A stretch of 64,000 bases of DNA from Sphingomonas sp. (GTDB lineage: Bacteria > Pseudomonadota > Alphaproteobacteria > Sphingomonadales > Sphingomonadaceae), in assembly GCF_017304615.1 (NCBI RefSeq), contig NZ_JAFKLZ010000004.1:1-64000 (forward strand), read 5' to 3'. Under the pieces are notes generated by a model. The model did not search any database. It saw only the letters and a list, made by a program, of their open reading frames with translations, and was not told the DNA's origin. The translations under genes and the position numbers were made by a program. Below, piece by piece: positions 27,310 to 36,228 of this stretch. Position 1 is the first letter of the stretch. Each line of letters starts with the position of its first letter.

Positions 27310-28416
27310 TCAGTTTCCGTTGGCTGCCGCGCCATAGACCAGCGCGCGCACCCGGTCGATAAAGGCTGCTCGACCGAACCGGGCGGCCCCGCGTTTCACG
27401 ATTTCCGGGTCCCAGGCGATCGAGTCGAACCTGGCGATGGCGCCTGCCAAGGCGTCAGCCGTACGCTCGTTATAGAACAGCGCGTTGGCGTCAGCGCCGC
27501 CGCCGTCGACATCCACGAGTATCTCGCGCATTGCGGGCGCTGCGAAGCTGACGACGGGCGTGCCGTGAAACAGCGCCTCGAGCGGCACCAGGCTGTACTC
27601 GATCTCCGAGGGAAAGATCAGCGCACGGGCGCCAGCCAGTTCCTGGGCGAGCGCCGCGTCATCGACATAGCCGAGAAACTCCACATTGTCCGAACTGGCT
27701 TGGCGGAGCTGGGTCAACTGGCTGCCGGTACCGATAACCTTCAGCCGATGCGGCAGGGGGCGAAAAGCATCGATGACGTACCCGACGTCCTTTTCCGGCT
27801 CCAACCGGCTGACAAGGACGAAATAAGGTTCTTCGGACGAGCGGCCCGCGACTGGTGCCGCCATGCCTTGTTCGTTGAACGGCGGCATTAGAATGTCGCT
27901 ATCCAGTCCGGAGAAATCCAGCAGCGCCCGGCGGGACGTGTCCGAGATCGAAAAGCGCCGGTCGAACTGGCGAAGCCGCCGCCGCTCGATCGGCCGCATG
28001 AGCGCCATCGCTGGGTAGAGCATGGCGCGGACGAACCGCGACCGAACGATTTTTTCCGGCTGATAGAGACCGCGGTTCGGATAGTTCGAATAGAGAATGC
28101 TCTGCTGGCAATCGAGCCGGGCGAACTTGCCGCAGGTCGACGAATAAACGATCACGACGTCGGCCCGGACGCGTGTCATACTCATCACCAGCGCCGCCAG
28201 GGGATAGAGCGCGCTGACCAGGAAGCGGCTGCCAAACAGCCATCCCAGCGGCGGCGATACGATGCGCCGCCCCAGCTTTTCTTCCCAGAACCGCCGGGGG
28301 CGCGCATTCAGGGCGTAGAGACGTGCATCGGGAAATGCCTCGACCAGCATCTCGCATACGCGTTCGCCCCCGCCCTGCACCAGGAACTTGTCGTAGATGA
28401 TGGCAACGGACGTCAC
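27310..28416 (-). CDS. Family 4 (group 1) glycosyltransferase
   Basis: A GT-B glycosyltransferase of 368 residues, starting with GTG. It has QGGGERVCEMLVEAFPDARLYAL at the N-terminus and the C-terminal nucleotide-sugar domain with FVLVSRLEPEKDVGYVIDAF and GARALIFPSEIEYSLVPLEALFHGTPVVSF, containing the E-x7-E motif of retaining GT4 enzymes. Adjacent to the GT2 gene, it probably adds another sugar of the repeat unit. Confidence 0.92.
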   Translation of the reverse strand: MTSVAIIYDKFLVQGGGERVCEMLVEAFPDARLYALNARPRRFWEEKLGRRIVSPPLGWLFGSRFLVSALYPLAALVMSMTRVRADVVIVYSSTCGKFARLDCQQSILYSNYPNRGLYQPEKIVRSRFVRAMLYPAMALMRPIERRRLRQFDRRFSISDTSRRALLDFSGLDSDILMPPFNEQGMAAPVAGRSSEEPYFVLVSRLEPEKDVGYVIDAFRPLPHRLKVIGTGSQLTQLRQASSDNVEFLGYVDDAALAQELAGARALIFPSEIEYSLVPLEALFHGTPVVSFAAPAMREILVDVDGGGADANALFYNERTADALAGAIARFDSIAWDPEIVKRGAARFGRAAFIDRVRALVYGAAANGN

Positions 28417-28477
28417 ACCAAGTCTTTCTTCAACTCGCGAATGTACGGGAATATCGCTTGGCGCTGATTGACGGAAA

Positions 28478-29599
28478 TCAATATCCGCACCTGGACCTGA
28501 TCAAGCGTTGAGCGGGTTTTTCGAAGAACTCGAAAATCAGATAGGCGAGAACCAACGTGATGCCCACGAAGCTCAGCAGGAATATCGGGCTCGCCAGGGG
28601 CATCGCCTGCCCCGCGCTGGCGAACGCCGCCGCAATAGTGACCTGCAGCGGAAAGTGGATCAGGTAGCTCGAATAGGTCATGTTGCCGGCGGCCTCGATC
28701 ATTGCCCGCGCACGCCCGGCCAGACCGAAGTCGTTCGCACCAGCATAGAGCAACAGCGGCGTGTACGTCGCCCAGAACAGATAGCTGAAATGGCGGATGG
28801 CAAACGCATTGCATGCGACCGCCACCAATGGAATTACGACGGCGAGCACAATAGCGGCGATATTGATCAGGCTACGTTGGGTCATGCCCTGCACATGATC
28901 CTTAATGATGCACGTAAGCCCGCCGATAAAGAAAAGGCCGAGGCAATCGAATATCGGTGATTCGAGCCTCATCAATTTGGCGACCACCGCAATACCGATC
29001 GCCGCGAGACAAACGAGCACCGGCCGCCCGATATAGCGCAGCGCAACGAAGAAAATTATATAGACAAGCACTTCGATGGAGATCGACCAGATCGGCCCAT
29101 TGAAGCTGTAACTCTGCTGCAGGCCCCAATTGCTTGCCATGAAAATCTGTAGAGCAAAATGATACAGATCATTGTAAACATAAACAAAATAATGGCCAGT
29201 TTGCCGAAGATAAATGGCCTGTGGCAAAATGACGAGCAACAGCGTCGCGATATGAAGAGGGTAGAGTCGGGAAAATCGCAGGACAAAGAATTTCTTCGGT
29301 GTAATTTGGTGATTTGAAATCGTTTCCCTATATTTCCAAAAAAAAATGAACCCGCTGATGCACCAGAATACGTTCACGCCATAATAGCCTGCCTGATAAA
29401 GCGGCCAAAGCAGAGCATATAGCGGTTGATCCGGCACGATATAGCTCGGGCCAGGCTTGTCGCCGATGTAATAGAAATGCTGGTAATGCCAGATCAGCAC
29501 TGCGCATGCGGACAGGAACCTGATCGCCTCCAGGCCAAGCAGCTTGCCGGGTTCTCTCCGCCAACCAAGGTCGGGGCTGGCGCTCGCATTGTCGTTCAT
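28478..29599 (-). CDS. Acyltransferase 3 family membrane protein (OafA-like)
   Basis: Likely O-acetylates the polysaccharide. The 373-residue protein has about ten transmembrane segments and the family's N-terminal LGLEAIRFLSACAVLIWHYQHF (catalytic His region), NVFWCISGFIFFWKYRE, and FSRLYPLHIATLLLV. It shows the AT-rich, Ile/Tyr/Phe-rich composition shared by this arm of the locus. Confidence 0.92.
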   Translation of the reverse strand: MNDNASASPDLGWRREPGKLLGLEAIRFLSACAVLIWHYQHFYYIGDKPGPSYIVPDQPLYALLWPLYQAGYYGVNVFWCISGFIFFWKYRETISNHQITPKKFFVLRFSRLYPLHIATLLLVILPQAIYLRQTGHYFVYVYNDLYHFALQIFMASNWGLQQSYSFNGPIWSISIEVLVYIIFFVALRYIGRPVLVCLAAIGIAVVAKLMRLESPIFDCLGLFFIGGLTCIIKDHVQGMTQRSLINIAAIVLAVVIPLVAVACNAFAIRHFSYLFWATYTPLLLYAGANDFGLAGRARAMIEAAGNMTYSSYLIHFPLQVTIAAAFASAGQAMPLASPIFLLSFVGITLVLAYLIFEFFEKPAQRLIRSRCGY

Positions 29600-29638
29600 G
29601 GATGTTCCTAGCCGATCAGGCGCAGCACCGACATGGTT

Positions 29639-30616
29639 TCAGCCACGATCAGCATCCCCTAGTTCCGCTGCGATCATCATGTCCACCAGCGCCGGGAAGG
29701 TCGTGGTCGGCGCCCAACCTAGATCGGCGTGCGCACGCGTGGGATCCCCGACGATTTGCATTGCTTCGACCGGCCGAAAGAATGCGGGGTCTACGACGAC
29801 ATGGTCGCGATAGTCCAGGCCTACGGCGCCAAATGCTCGGTCGCAGAATTCGGCGACGGTATGCGTTGCGCCCGACGCGACAACATAATCCGACGGGCGC
29901 TCCGCCTCAAGCATCAGCGCCATCGCACGGACATAGTCACCGGCAAAGCCCCAGTCGCGCGCTGCGGCCAGATTGCCAAGTGCGAGGGTCGTCTGCCGCC
30001 CGGATTTGATCGCAACCGCCGCACGAACGATCTTGGTAGTCACGAAGCCATCACCGCGGCGCGGACTTTCATGGTTGAACAGATACGCCGAGCAACAAAA
30101 CACCCCGTATTTTTCGCGGTACAGCTTGACCGCATTGTCTGCCAGAATTTTGGCCGCGCCATAGACGCTGCGTGGAACGAACGGCGTATTCTCCGACTGC
30201 GGGGAGATGCCAGATCCCGCGAATACCTCGCTACTCGATGCCTGACAGAACCGGATGGACGGATCGATCGACCGAATCGCCTCGAGCATCCGCACGACGG
30301 CAACACCATTGATATCGACAACGCGTTCCGGATCGCGGTCCATATATTGGCCCGAACTGAACGCGGCAAAATTGTAGATCTCGGTCGGGCGGTGATCGGT
30401 GAGCAGCGCGACGAACCGCTCCTTGTCGATCAAGTCCCATTCGACGATCGTAACCTGTTCGGCCAGAGCGGGCGGCATCTGGGACGCTGCACCTGCTACG
30501 TCGCGGGTCGTGCCGACAACCGTCACTCCCCTGCCCACCAGATACTCGGCGAGATAGGATGCGTCCTGGCCGGTGATTCCGGTAATCAACGCCGTTCGGA
30601 TTTCGTTCTGTACCAC
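29639..30616 (-). CDS. Gmd-like NAD-dependent nucleotide-sugar dehydratase/reductase
   Basis: An extended SDR of 325 residues resembling GDP-mannose 4,6-dehydratase: [19 protein letters not shown] at the N-terminus, CQASSSEVFAGSG, SVYGAAKILADNAV with the Tyr/Lys dyad, LFNHESPRRGDGFVTTKIVRA and FFRPVEAMQIVGDPTRAHADLGW at the end. It is about 40 residues shorter than the true gmd at 33482. It may be a second dehydratase, or the reductase acting after Gmd (Rmd-like). GTG start. Encoded between the acyltransferase and the flippase. Confidence 0.85.
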   Translation of the reverse strand: MVQNEIRTALITGITGQDASYLAEYLVGRGVTVVGTTRDVAGAASQMPPALAEQVTIVEWDLIDKERFVALLTDHRPTEIYNFAAFSSGQYMDRDPERVVDINGVAVVRMLEAIRSIDPSIRFCQASSSEVFAGSGISPQSENTPFVPRSVYGAAKILADNAVKLYREKYGVFCCSAYLFNHESPRRGDGFVTTKIVRAAVAIKSGRQTTLALGNLAAARDWGFAGDYVRAMALMLEAERPSDYVVASGATHTVAEFCDRAFGAVGLDYRDHVVVDPAFFRPVEAMQIVGDPTRAHADLGWAPTTTFPALVDMMIAAELGDADRG

Positions 30617-30633
30617 TCGCCCGGCTATCCTCG

Positions 30634-32181
30634 TTACGCAGTGGCGTTGGCGCCGGCGCCATTGCGACCGAAGGCGCTTCGCCTGAGATGATTGTACAGG
30701 GTGCGCGTGTCCGTCCTGACCAGCGTTATCGCGAGGACGGCCACGATCGCCGCGACGCTGGCGACGAGAAGCCGAACGACCGGCGCGTCCGTCATCAGTG
30801 CGGCGAGGTAACGACCACCGGCAACGACAGCGATGCCACCCAAAACCGGCGGGACCAGGTCGACAAACAACCAGCGGAATGCCAGTCCCTTTAGGATGAA
30901 CCGATGGGTAATCGTCACGCCGACGACGAAATACAGGCTCTGTTGCGCGATCCAGCCGATCGCCCCCCCGACGATCCCGTAGCGGCTCGCCAGCATGAGC
31001 GTCGCCGGCACCATGACGGCAATCAGCAGCAGATTGATGTAGAGCGCCAGCCGCTCATGTGCCGTCGCCAGCTGGACGGTATAGGGAAAATGCATGATCC
31101 CGTTCAGCGTTGAACCGACGATCAGCAATCGCACGATCGGTGCCGTGGCCGCAGCCAGACTGGCATTCCCGGTCCACACGAACAACAGATCGTACGCATA
31201 GAAAACCGCTGAGGCGGACACCGGGATCAGCCCACACATCAGCACGCGAGTCCCCAGCCGGTAAAATGCGACGAGCTCGTCGGTTTTTCCGGCGGCTGCG
31301 AGACCGCTCATGCGCGGATAGATGACGTTGAAGGTCGGGATCAGCAGGATGACCAGCGCGCTGGCGATCATCCCGGCCAGCGAATAGCGCCCAAAATCCG
31401 CCAGCGGAGCAAACCCGCTGACCACCAATTTATCGAGCTGCGACAGCAACAGGCCGCTCACCGCCACCCCGGATATCATCACAGACTGGATCAGCAACGC
31501 GCGCAGCAGATCCGCGTCGATCCGCTGCGCCGATCGCGTGCCGAGTTCGCGCCACGCCGAATGCCGCATCCACAGCAAGTTCACGAGCGAACACGCCACC
31601 TGCCAGCCGAAATAGGTCCATAGTGTCGGCGACACCGCATAGAGCAGGACGATCGCGCCGACATTGCTGATCGTCGTCATCGTTGCGGTGATCTGGTAAG
31701 ACACGCGCGATCGTTGCAAACCGACCAGCGCCCCTTGAAACAGCCCGATCGGCCATCGCACCGCGGCAATGACACCCATCAGCCGGATCGACCATTCGAC
31801 GACGTGGCTGTCGATTGCGCTCGCCCCCAGCCAGCGGTGGGCGATAAACGGCGCGGCCACGAACACCGTAGCGCCGATCAGCAGCGCGACACCGCCATAG
31901 ATCGCCTGAAGCGAATGGATCATCCGGTTGACCCGGCTCAGGTCGTCCAACGCCACGCCGCGCGCAACCTCCCGATTGACGGTCGCTCCCAACCCAAGGT
32001 CAAGGATGCTGATCGCGGCCTGCATCGTCGCATAGAAGCCGATCAGGCCATACGATTCGATGCCGAGCAATTGCACGTACCATCGGATCGCTATTATACC
32101 GATGATCGCACTCCAGGCGGTGGATAACACGCCGATCAGCAGATTGGCGCTGATCCCGGATCTGGAGCGCGTAACGTCCAT
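30634..32181 (-). CDS. Polysaccharide flippase (Wzx-like)
   Basis: A 515-residue MATE/MVF-clan membrane protein with about 12-14 hydrophobic segments, starting SGISANLLIGVLSTAWSAIIGIIAIRWYVQLLG, the usual first helix of polysaccharide-biosynthesis exporters, with YGLIGFYATMQAAISILDLGLGATVNREVAR next. It should flip the lipid-linked repeat unit across the inner membrane. It lies 4 bases after the C-methyltransferase. Confidence 0.92.
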   Translation of the reverse strand: MDVTRSRSGISANLLIGVLSTAWSAIIGIIAIRWYVQLLGIESYGLIGFYATMQAAISILDLGLGATVNREVARGVALDDLSRVNRMIHSLQAIYGGVALLIGATVFVAAPFIAHRWLGASAIDSHVVEWSIRLMGVIAAVRWPIGLFQGALVGLQRSRVSYQITATMTTISNVGAIVLLYAVSPTLWTYFGWQVACSLVNLLWMRHSAWRELGTRSAQRIDADLLRALLIQSVMISGVAVSGLLLSQLDKLVVSGFAPLADFGRYSLAGMIASALVILLIPTFNVIYPRMSGLAAAGKTDELVAFYRLGTRVLMCGLIPVSASAVFYAYDLLFVWTGNASLAAATAPIVRLLIVGSTLNGIMHFPYTVQLATAHERLALYINLLLIAVMVPATLMLASRYGIVGGAIGWIAQQSLYFVVGVTITHRFILKGLAFRWLFVDLVPPVLGGIAVVAGGRYLAALMTDAPVVRLLVASVAAIVAVLAITLVRTDTRTLYNHLRRSAFGRNGAGANATA

Positions 32182-32185
32182 CGGA

Positions 32186-33424
32186 TCAAAGCTGCACGAC
32201 CTCGAAATTCGGCAACGGAAACACCAGCTTTCGGCCCTTCAGCGACGGCAATTGCTCGAAGAACGGGCGGAAATGCCACGGCAGCACGAACAGATAGTCG
32301 GGGTTGAGCGCCAACACCTCGGCTTCCGACATCAGCGGGATCAGCGACCCCGGCGTGAAGCTGCCGAACTTGTCCTCGTTGACCTCGCCGATCGCCGTGA
32401 TGTGGCTGTCGTTGATGCCATATTCCTGCAACAGCACATTACCCTTGGTCGATGCGCCCAGGCCATAGACTGTCTCGCCGGCCGCCTTGGCCTGTTCGAA
32501 GAACGCCATGGTCGCCTTGCGTGAGACTTCGACCCGTTCCTTGAACGCTTCGTATACCGCGTCGCCATCCAGCCCCAGCGCATCCTCATCGGCGCGGATG
32601 GCGTTCAAGGCGGCCTCGTTCGGCTGACGCTTGCTGTTCTGCTTGGCGGCGACGATCGAGAAACTGCCGCCATTGATGTCGTTGAACTCCACATCGATGA
32701 CTTTCAGCCCCGCCTCGCGCGCGATCCATTCGATCTGCTTCAGCGCGTAGAATTCGAGATGTTCGTGACAGATCGTATCGAACGAATTGGCGCGCAGCAT
32801 CGCAGGCAGATAGCTCTGCTCGAACACCCAGACGCCGTCGTCGTGCAGAGCGCCGGCGACTTCCCGGGCAAACTGCGCCGGGTCCTCGAGGTCGTAGAAC
32901 ATCGAGAAGGAGGTGACGACCTTCGCCTTCTGTCCGTTCAGCGGACCGTGGATGGCGGCGGCTGAAAAGAAGTCCGGAACGAGCGTGATGTTGTCCGTAT
33001 AATATTCGCGAAACTTGGTGCCGGTCGGATCGACCCCAAACAGCTGATAGCCATTGTCCGGATAGGCCCGGAGCGACGTCGCGTCGTTACTGCCTATATC
33101 GATGATCACGTCGCCGGGCTGCAGGATGCCCATATCGACGATTTTCTGGATCTTGCCCTGCAGGTGCTTGACCATCGACGAGTTCAGGCCGGAGCGATAA
33201 CCGTAGTTTTCACCATACATCTGCGACACGTCGTAAGACTGCCGCAACTGGACCAGTCCACAGCCATTTTCCACCGAACAGCGGATGAGTTCGACGGGAC
33301 CTGCATCGACCTTCTGATCTCGGGTCTTTGGGAAAACCCCGGTCAGGACTTGATTGCCCAGATCCATCACGGACGTGAACTCGGTTCCGCCGCACAACCG
33401 GCACGCCGATGCTTCAGTGAACAT
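32186..33424 (-). CDS. Nucleotide-sugar C-methyltransferase (NovU/TylC3-type, class I SAM)
   Basis: A 412-residue three-domain protein: N-terminal zinc-binding region (CRLCGG near residue 8, further Cys near 49-55), a central Rossmann methyltransferase domain (IIDIGSNDATSLRAY near 108-122) and a C-terminal domain with GLGASTKGNVLLQ and FVLPWHFRPFFE. This layout is that of sugar 3-C-methyltransferases acting on 4-keto-6-deoxy nucleotide sugars. The neighbouring gmd supplies such a keto sugar as a GDP derivative, so a branched deoxy sugar in the polymer is a good inference. Confidence 0.88.
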   Translation of the reverse strand: MFTEASACRLCGGTEFTSVMDLGNQVLTGVFPKTRDQKVDAGPVELIRCSVENGCGLVQLRQSYDVSQMYGENYGYRSGLNSSMVKHLQGKIQKIVDMGILQPGDVIIDIGSNDATSLRAYPDNGYQLFGVDPTGTKFREYYTDNITLVPDFFSAAAIHGPLNGQKAKVVTSFSMFYDLEDPAQFAREVAGALHDDGVWVFEQSYLPAMLRANSFDTICHEHLEFYALKQIEWIAREAGLKVIDVEFNDINGGSFSIVAAKQNSKRQPNEAALNAIRADEDALGLDGDAVYEAFKERVEVSRKATMAFFEQAKAAGETVYGLGASTKGNVLLQEYGINDSHITAIGEVNEDKFGSFTPGSLIPLMSEAEVLALNPDYLFVLPWHFRPFFEQLPSLKGRKLVFPLPNFEVVQL

Positions 33425-33481
33425 TGAAATTACCTCAAGCTTAGAATTTTACAGCAATCGTCAGGCAGAGGCGCGCCGGCG

Positions 33482-34564
33482 CTATTCGTGCTGGCGCAGG
33501 ACCTTGTAACCCTTGTTGATGATGAGCGCGTTCTTCTCGGCACCGACAAGGTCCTCGCGGACCATTTCCTTGACCAGGTCCTCGAAGCTAATCTTCGGCA
33601 CCCAGCCCAGCTTCTCGCGGGCCTTGGTGGCGTCACCGAGCAGCGTTTCAACCTCAGTCGGGCGAAAATACCGCGGGTCGACGGCGACGATGCACTTGCC
33701 GCCGGCATCATAGCCCTTTTCGTCGACGCCCTCGCCACGCCACTCGATCGACATGCCCAGTTCCTCGGCGGCGATCTCAATGAACTGGCGCACGCTGTAC
33801 TGAACGCCCGTCGCGATGACGAAGTCCTCGGGTGTTTCCTGCTGAAGCATCAGCCACTGCATCTCGACATAGTCCTTGGCGTGACCCCAGTCGCGCTTGG
33901 CGTCGATATTGCCCATGTACAGGCAATCCTGCAGGCCCAGCTTGATCCGCGCGAGCGCGCGCGTGATCTTGCGCGTGACGAAAGTCTCCCCGCGCAACGG
34001 ACTCTCATGGTTGAACAGGACGCCGTTGCACCCATAGATCCCATAGGCTTCGCGATAATTGACCGTGATCCAGTACGCGTACAGTTTTGCCACGGCATAG
34101 GGGCTTCGCGGATAGAATGGCGTCGTCTCCCGCTGCGGCACTTCCTGGACGAGGCCGTAAAGTTCCGACGTGCTGGCCTGATAGAACCGCGTCTTGCCGG
34201 ACAGACCCAGCAACCGAATGGCCTCGAGCAGCCGGAGCGCGCCAAGGGCATCCGTATTCGCCGTATATTCGGGCTCTTCGAAGCTGACCGCGACGTGCGA
34301 CTGAGCCGCGAGATTATAGATTTCGTCGGGCTGGATTTCCTGAATGATGCGGATCAGGCTGGTGCTGTCCGTCATGTCGCCATGGTGGAGAAACAGCTTC
34401 GCGCCCGACGTATGAATGTCGTGATACAGATGATCGATACGATCGGTATTGAACAGCGAGGTCCGGCGCCGGATGCCGTGCACCTCGTATCCCTTTTCGA
34501 GCAGAAATTCAGCGAGATACGCGCCGTCCTGCCCCGTAATCCCTGTGATGATGGCCTTCTTCAT
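33482..34564 (-). CDS. gmd: GDP-mannose 4,6-dehydratase
   Basis: Converts GDP-mannose to GDP-4-keto-6-deoxymannose. The 360-residue product starts [26 protein letters not shown], has the [15 protein letters not shown] motif, [26 protein letters not shown] with the catalytic Tyr/Lys and [21 protein letters not shown]. An alternative start four codons earlier (34576) adds MREF. A terminator-like hairpin lies 20 bases upstream of the ATG. Confidence 0.95.
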   Translation of the reverse strand: MKKAIITGITGQDGAYLAEFLLEKGYEVHGIRRRTSLFNTDRIDHLYHDIHTSGAKLFLHHGDMTDSTSLIRIIQEIQPDEIYNLAAQSHVAVSFEEPEYTANTDALGALRLLEAIRLLGLSGKTRFYQASTSELYGLVQEVPQRETTPFYPRSPYAVAKLYAYWITVNYREAYGIYGCNGVLFNHESPLRGETFVTRKITRALARIKLGLQDCLYMGNIDAKRDWGHAKDYVEMQWLMLQQETPEDFVIATGVQYSVRQFIEIAAEELGMSIEWRGEGVDEKGYDAGGKCIVAVDPRYFRPTEVETLLGDATKAREKLGWVPKISFEDLVKEMVREDLVGAEKNALIINKGYKVLRQHE

Positions 34565-34583
34565 GAATTCTCGCATACAGATG

Positions 34584-34604
34584 AAAAAAGACCCTCGAAG
34601 GGCC
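34584..34604 (-). terminator. Terminator- or attenuator-like hairpin just upstream of gmd
   Basis: On the minus strand GGCCCT, loop TCG, AGGGTC is followed directly by six T. The stem is six base pairs with one G-T. It is over 120 bases after the AlkP-like gene but only 20 bases before the gmd start codon, too close for a complete promoter to fit downstream of it. Confidence 0.55.
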
Positions 34605-34727
34605 GTAGATGTCGGGGTTGGCTGTCATGCCGCGCGCGGCGGGGTAGCGACAAACGATCGGCTTGAAAAGACCGGGGTTAACTTTGAAATGTTCGCCGGA
34701 CAACGCCGGAATAGCGCCTTCATTCGA

Positions 34728-36056
34728 TCAGGCGGCGAGTACCTGTGACGCTCGAAAATGGTCGAGTGTGCGGTCGAAAATACTTGTCAGCGGCACTTGC
34801 GCGGGATGCTTTCCGGCGGTTTCCGCCGTATCGATCAGATAGCCGATGCCATCGTGCTCACCATTCTTGATCGCTACGAACGCACACTTCGACCGCAGGT
34901 CAGCAAAGGTGCGCACGCCGTCGTCGGTCGATATACGATAGCCCAGCGACGGCGGAATATCCTGCGGATAGCGAAGCAGCACGAACAAGCTTTCGCCGCG
35001 ATTATCGACCTCGAACAACGCGTCGCCGTCGTCGGCGGTTACGGCGCATAGCATGCGCTCCGCCTCTGCCGCCTGGCCAGTATCGGCGCAGAAGACGACG
35101 AAATCACGCGACATCCGCGGTTCGACGCGCGCGAACGGGATCGCGAGTTCGCGCAAAAACCCCTCATGATCCTTCAGCCTCCAGTAAAACAGCAATTCGG
35201 GATACGGTATCTGGTGCAACCCGGTCGCGATCAGCAGGCGATGGTCGGGAAACAGCCGCGCGACCTGCCCGACCACGCGATCGTATAGCTCATAGACGCG
35301 CAGGATCGGATCGTCATTGTCGGCGTACCAGTCCGGGTTGCTGTGATCGCCCTGATAAGCGTCGGCGTCGAACATATGGTGATGCTGGATATGGGCGGCG
35401 GCGTTGAGGAACAGCGACGCGAAATCCGGTCGCGACTGGCTGGTCTCGCGAATGAAGACGTCGGCGAGTAACAGATCGAGCAACAGCGCCCGCGCCCAGC
35501 TCTTGCGCAGCGCTTGTGCGCTGATCGATGCATACAGAGCGTAGTTGCGCGGATGAGCGAACCGCATGAGGCCGGCGCCAAGCCAGGCGAACGATGCTTT
35601 GTCGATCCGCGCCTGCGCATTGTCGTTCACGATTTGCGCGATCGCTTCATAGAGGCGATGGATCAGCGGCGACCCGACGATCTCGCTGCGCGTCCATGGA
35701 TCGGGAACGAAAAAGGCAGGATGTTTGCACGCATTACGCGCGTTCATGGGGCTGATGGCGCCGACGTTGCATCCTTCGGCCTCCAGTATCTCCCAGATCT
35801 GTCGCAGATCGGGCCGTTCGAGGATATCGCCCAGCCGGAACACGCCATGCTGGGCAAGGGATTGGCCGGTATGGGCGCTGACCCACTGGATCCACGGCTC
35901 CAAATCCTCGTAGGCCTTTTCGGAACTCGTTTCGATCAGCCCGTGGGTGCGGATCAGCCTGTCCAGCGCGGGCAATTTACCTTGCGCGCAATATGCTTTG
36001 ACGAACTCGAAATTGACCTCGTTCAACTCCAGCTGCAAAATCTGTTGCAAGGTCAC
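34728..36056 (-). CDS. Alkaline-phosphatase-superfamily-like protein of unknown function
   Basis: A cytoplasmic protein of about 442 residues opening with LQLELNEVNFEFVKAYCAQGKLPALDRLI, a start found in AlkP-superfamily (type I phosphodiesterase-like) proteins of surface-polysaccharide loci. Later segments AHIQHHHMFDADAYQGDHSNPDW and LLIATGLHQIPYPE could hold metal-ligand His/Asp, but the canonical nucleophile is not obvious. Three starts are possible: ATG 36128, GTG 36056 and TTG 36050; GTG is used because the conserved start lies just after it and TTG has the best spaced GGGA. A role in polymer decoration is inferred from location. Confidence 0.7.
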   Translation of the reverse strand: MTLQQILQLELNEVNFEFVKAYCAQGKLPALDRLIRTHGLIETSSEKAYEDLEPWIQWVSAHTGQSLAQHGVFRLGDILERPDLRQIWEILEAEGCNVGAISPMNARNACKHPAFFVPDPWTRSEIVGSPLIHRLYEAIAQIVNDNAQARIDKASFAWLGAGLMRFAHPRNYALYASISAQALRKSWARALLLDLLLADVFIRETSQSRPDFASLFLNAAAHIQHHHMFDADAYQGDHSNPDWYADNDDPILRVYELYDRVVGQVARLFPDHRLLIATGLHQIPYPELLFYWRLKDHEGFLRELAIPFARVEPRMSRDFVVFCADTGQAAEAERMLCAVTADDGDALFEVDNRGESLFVLLRYPQDIPPSLGYRISTDDGVRTFADLRSKCAFVAIKNGEHDGIGYLIDTAETAGKHPAQVPLTSIFDRTLDHFRASQVLAA

Positions 36057-36228
36057 AATCCCAATTGCCGTCGGCGCTCGGCCGGTCGATGCAGTATCCG
36101 ATTGCGTCGCGCCTCCGCAACCCTTCAACCGTCCGGTCGGCCCCTAGAACCATGTGTTTTTGCCTGAAAAGCGCGGCATTTCACAGTGCGCTGCTTTCCC
36201 GTTCAAACGCCGTGCGCTAGGCGACAGC

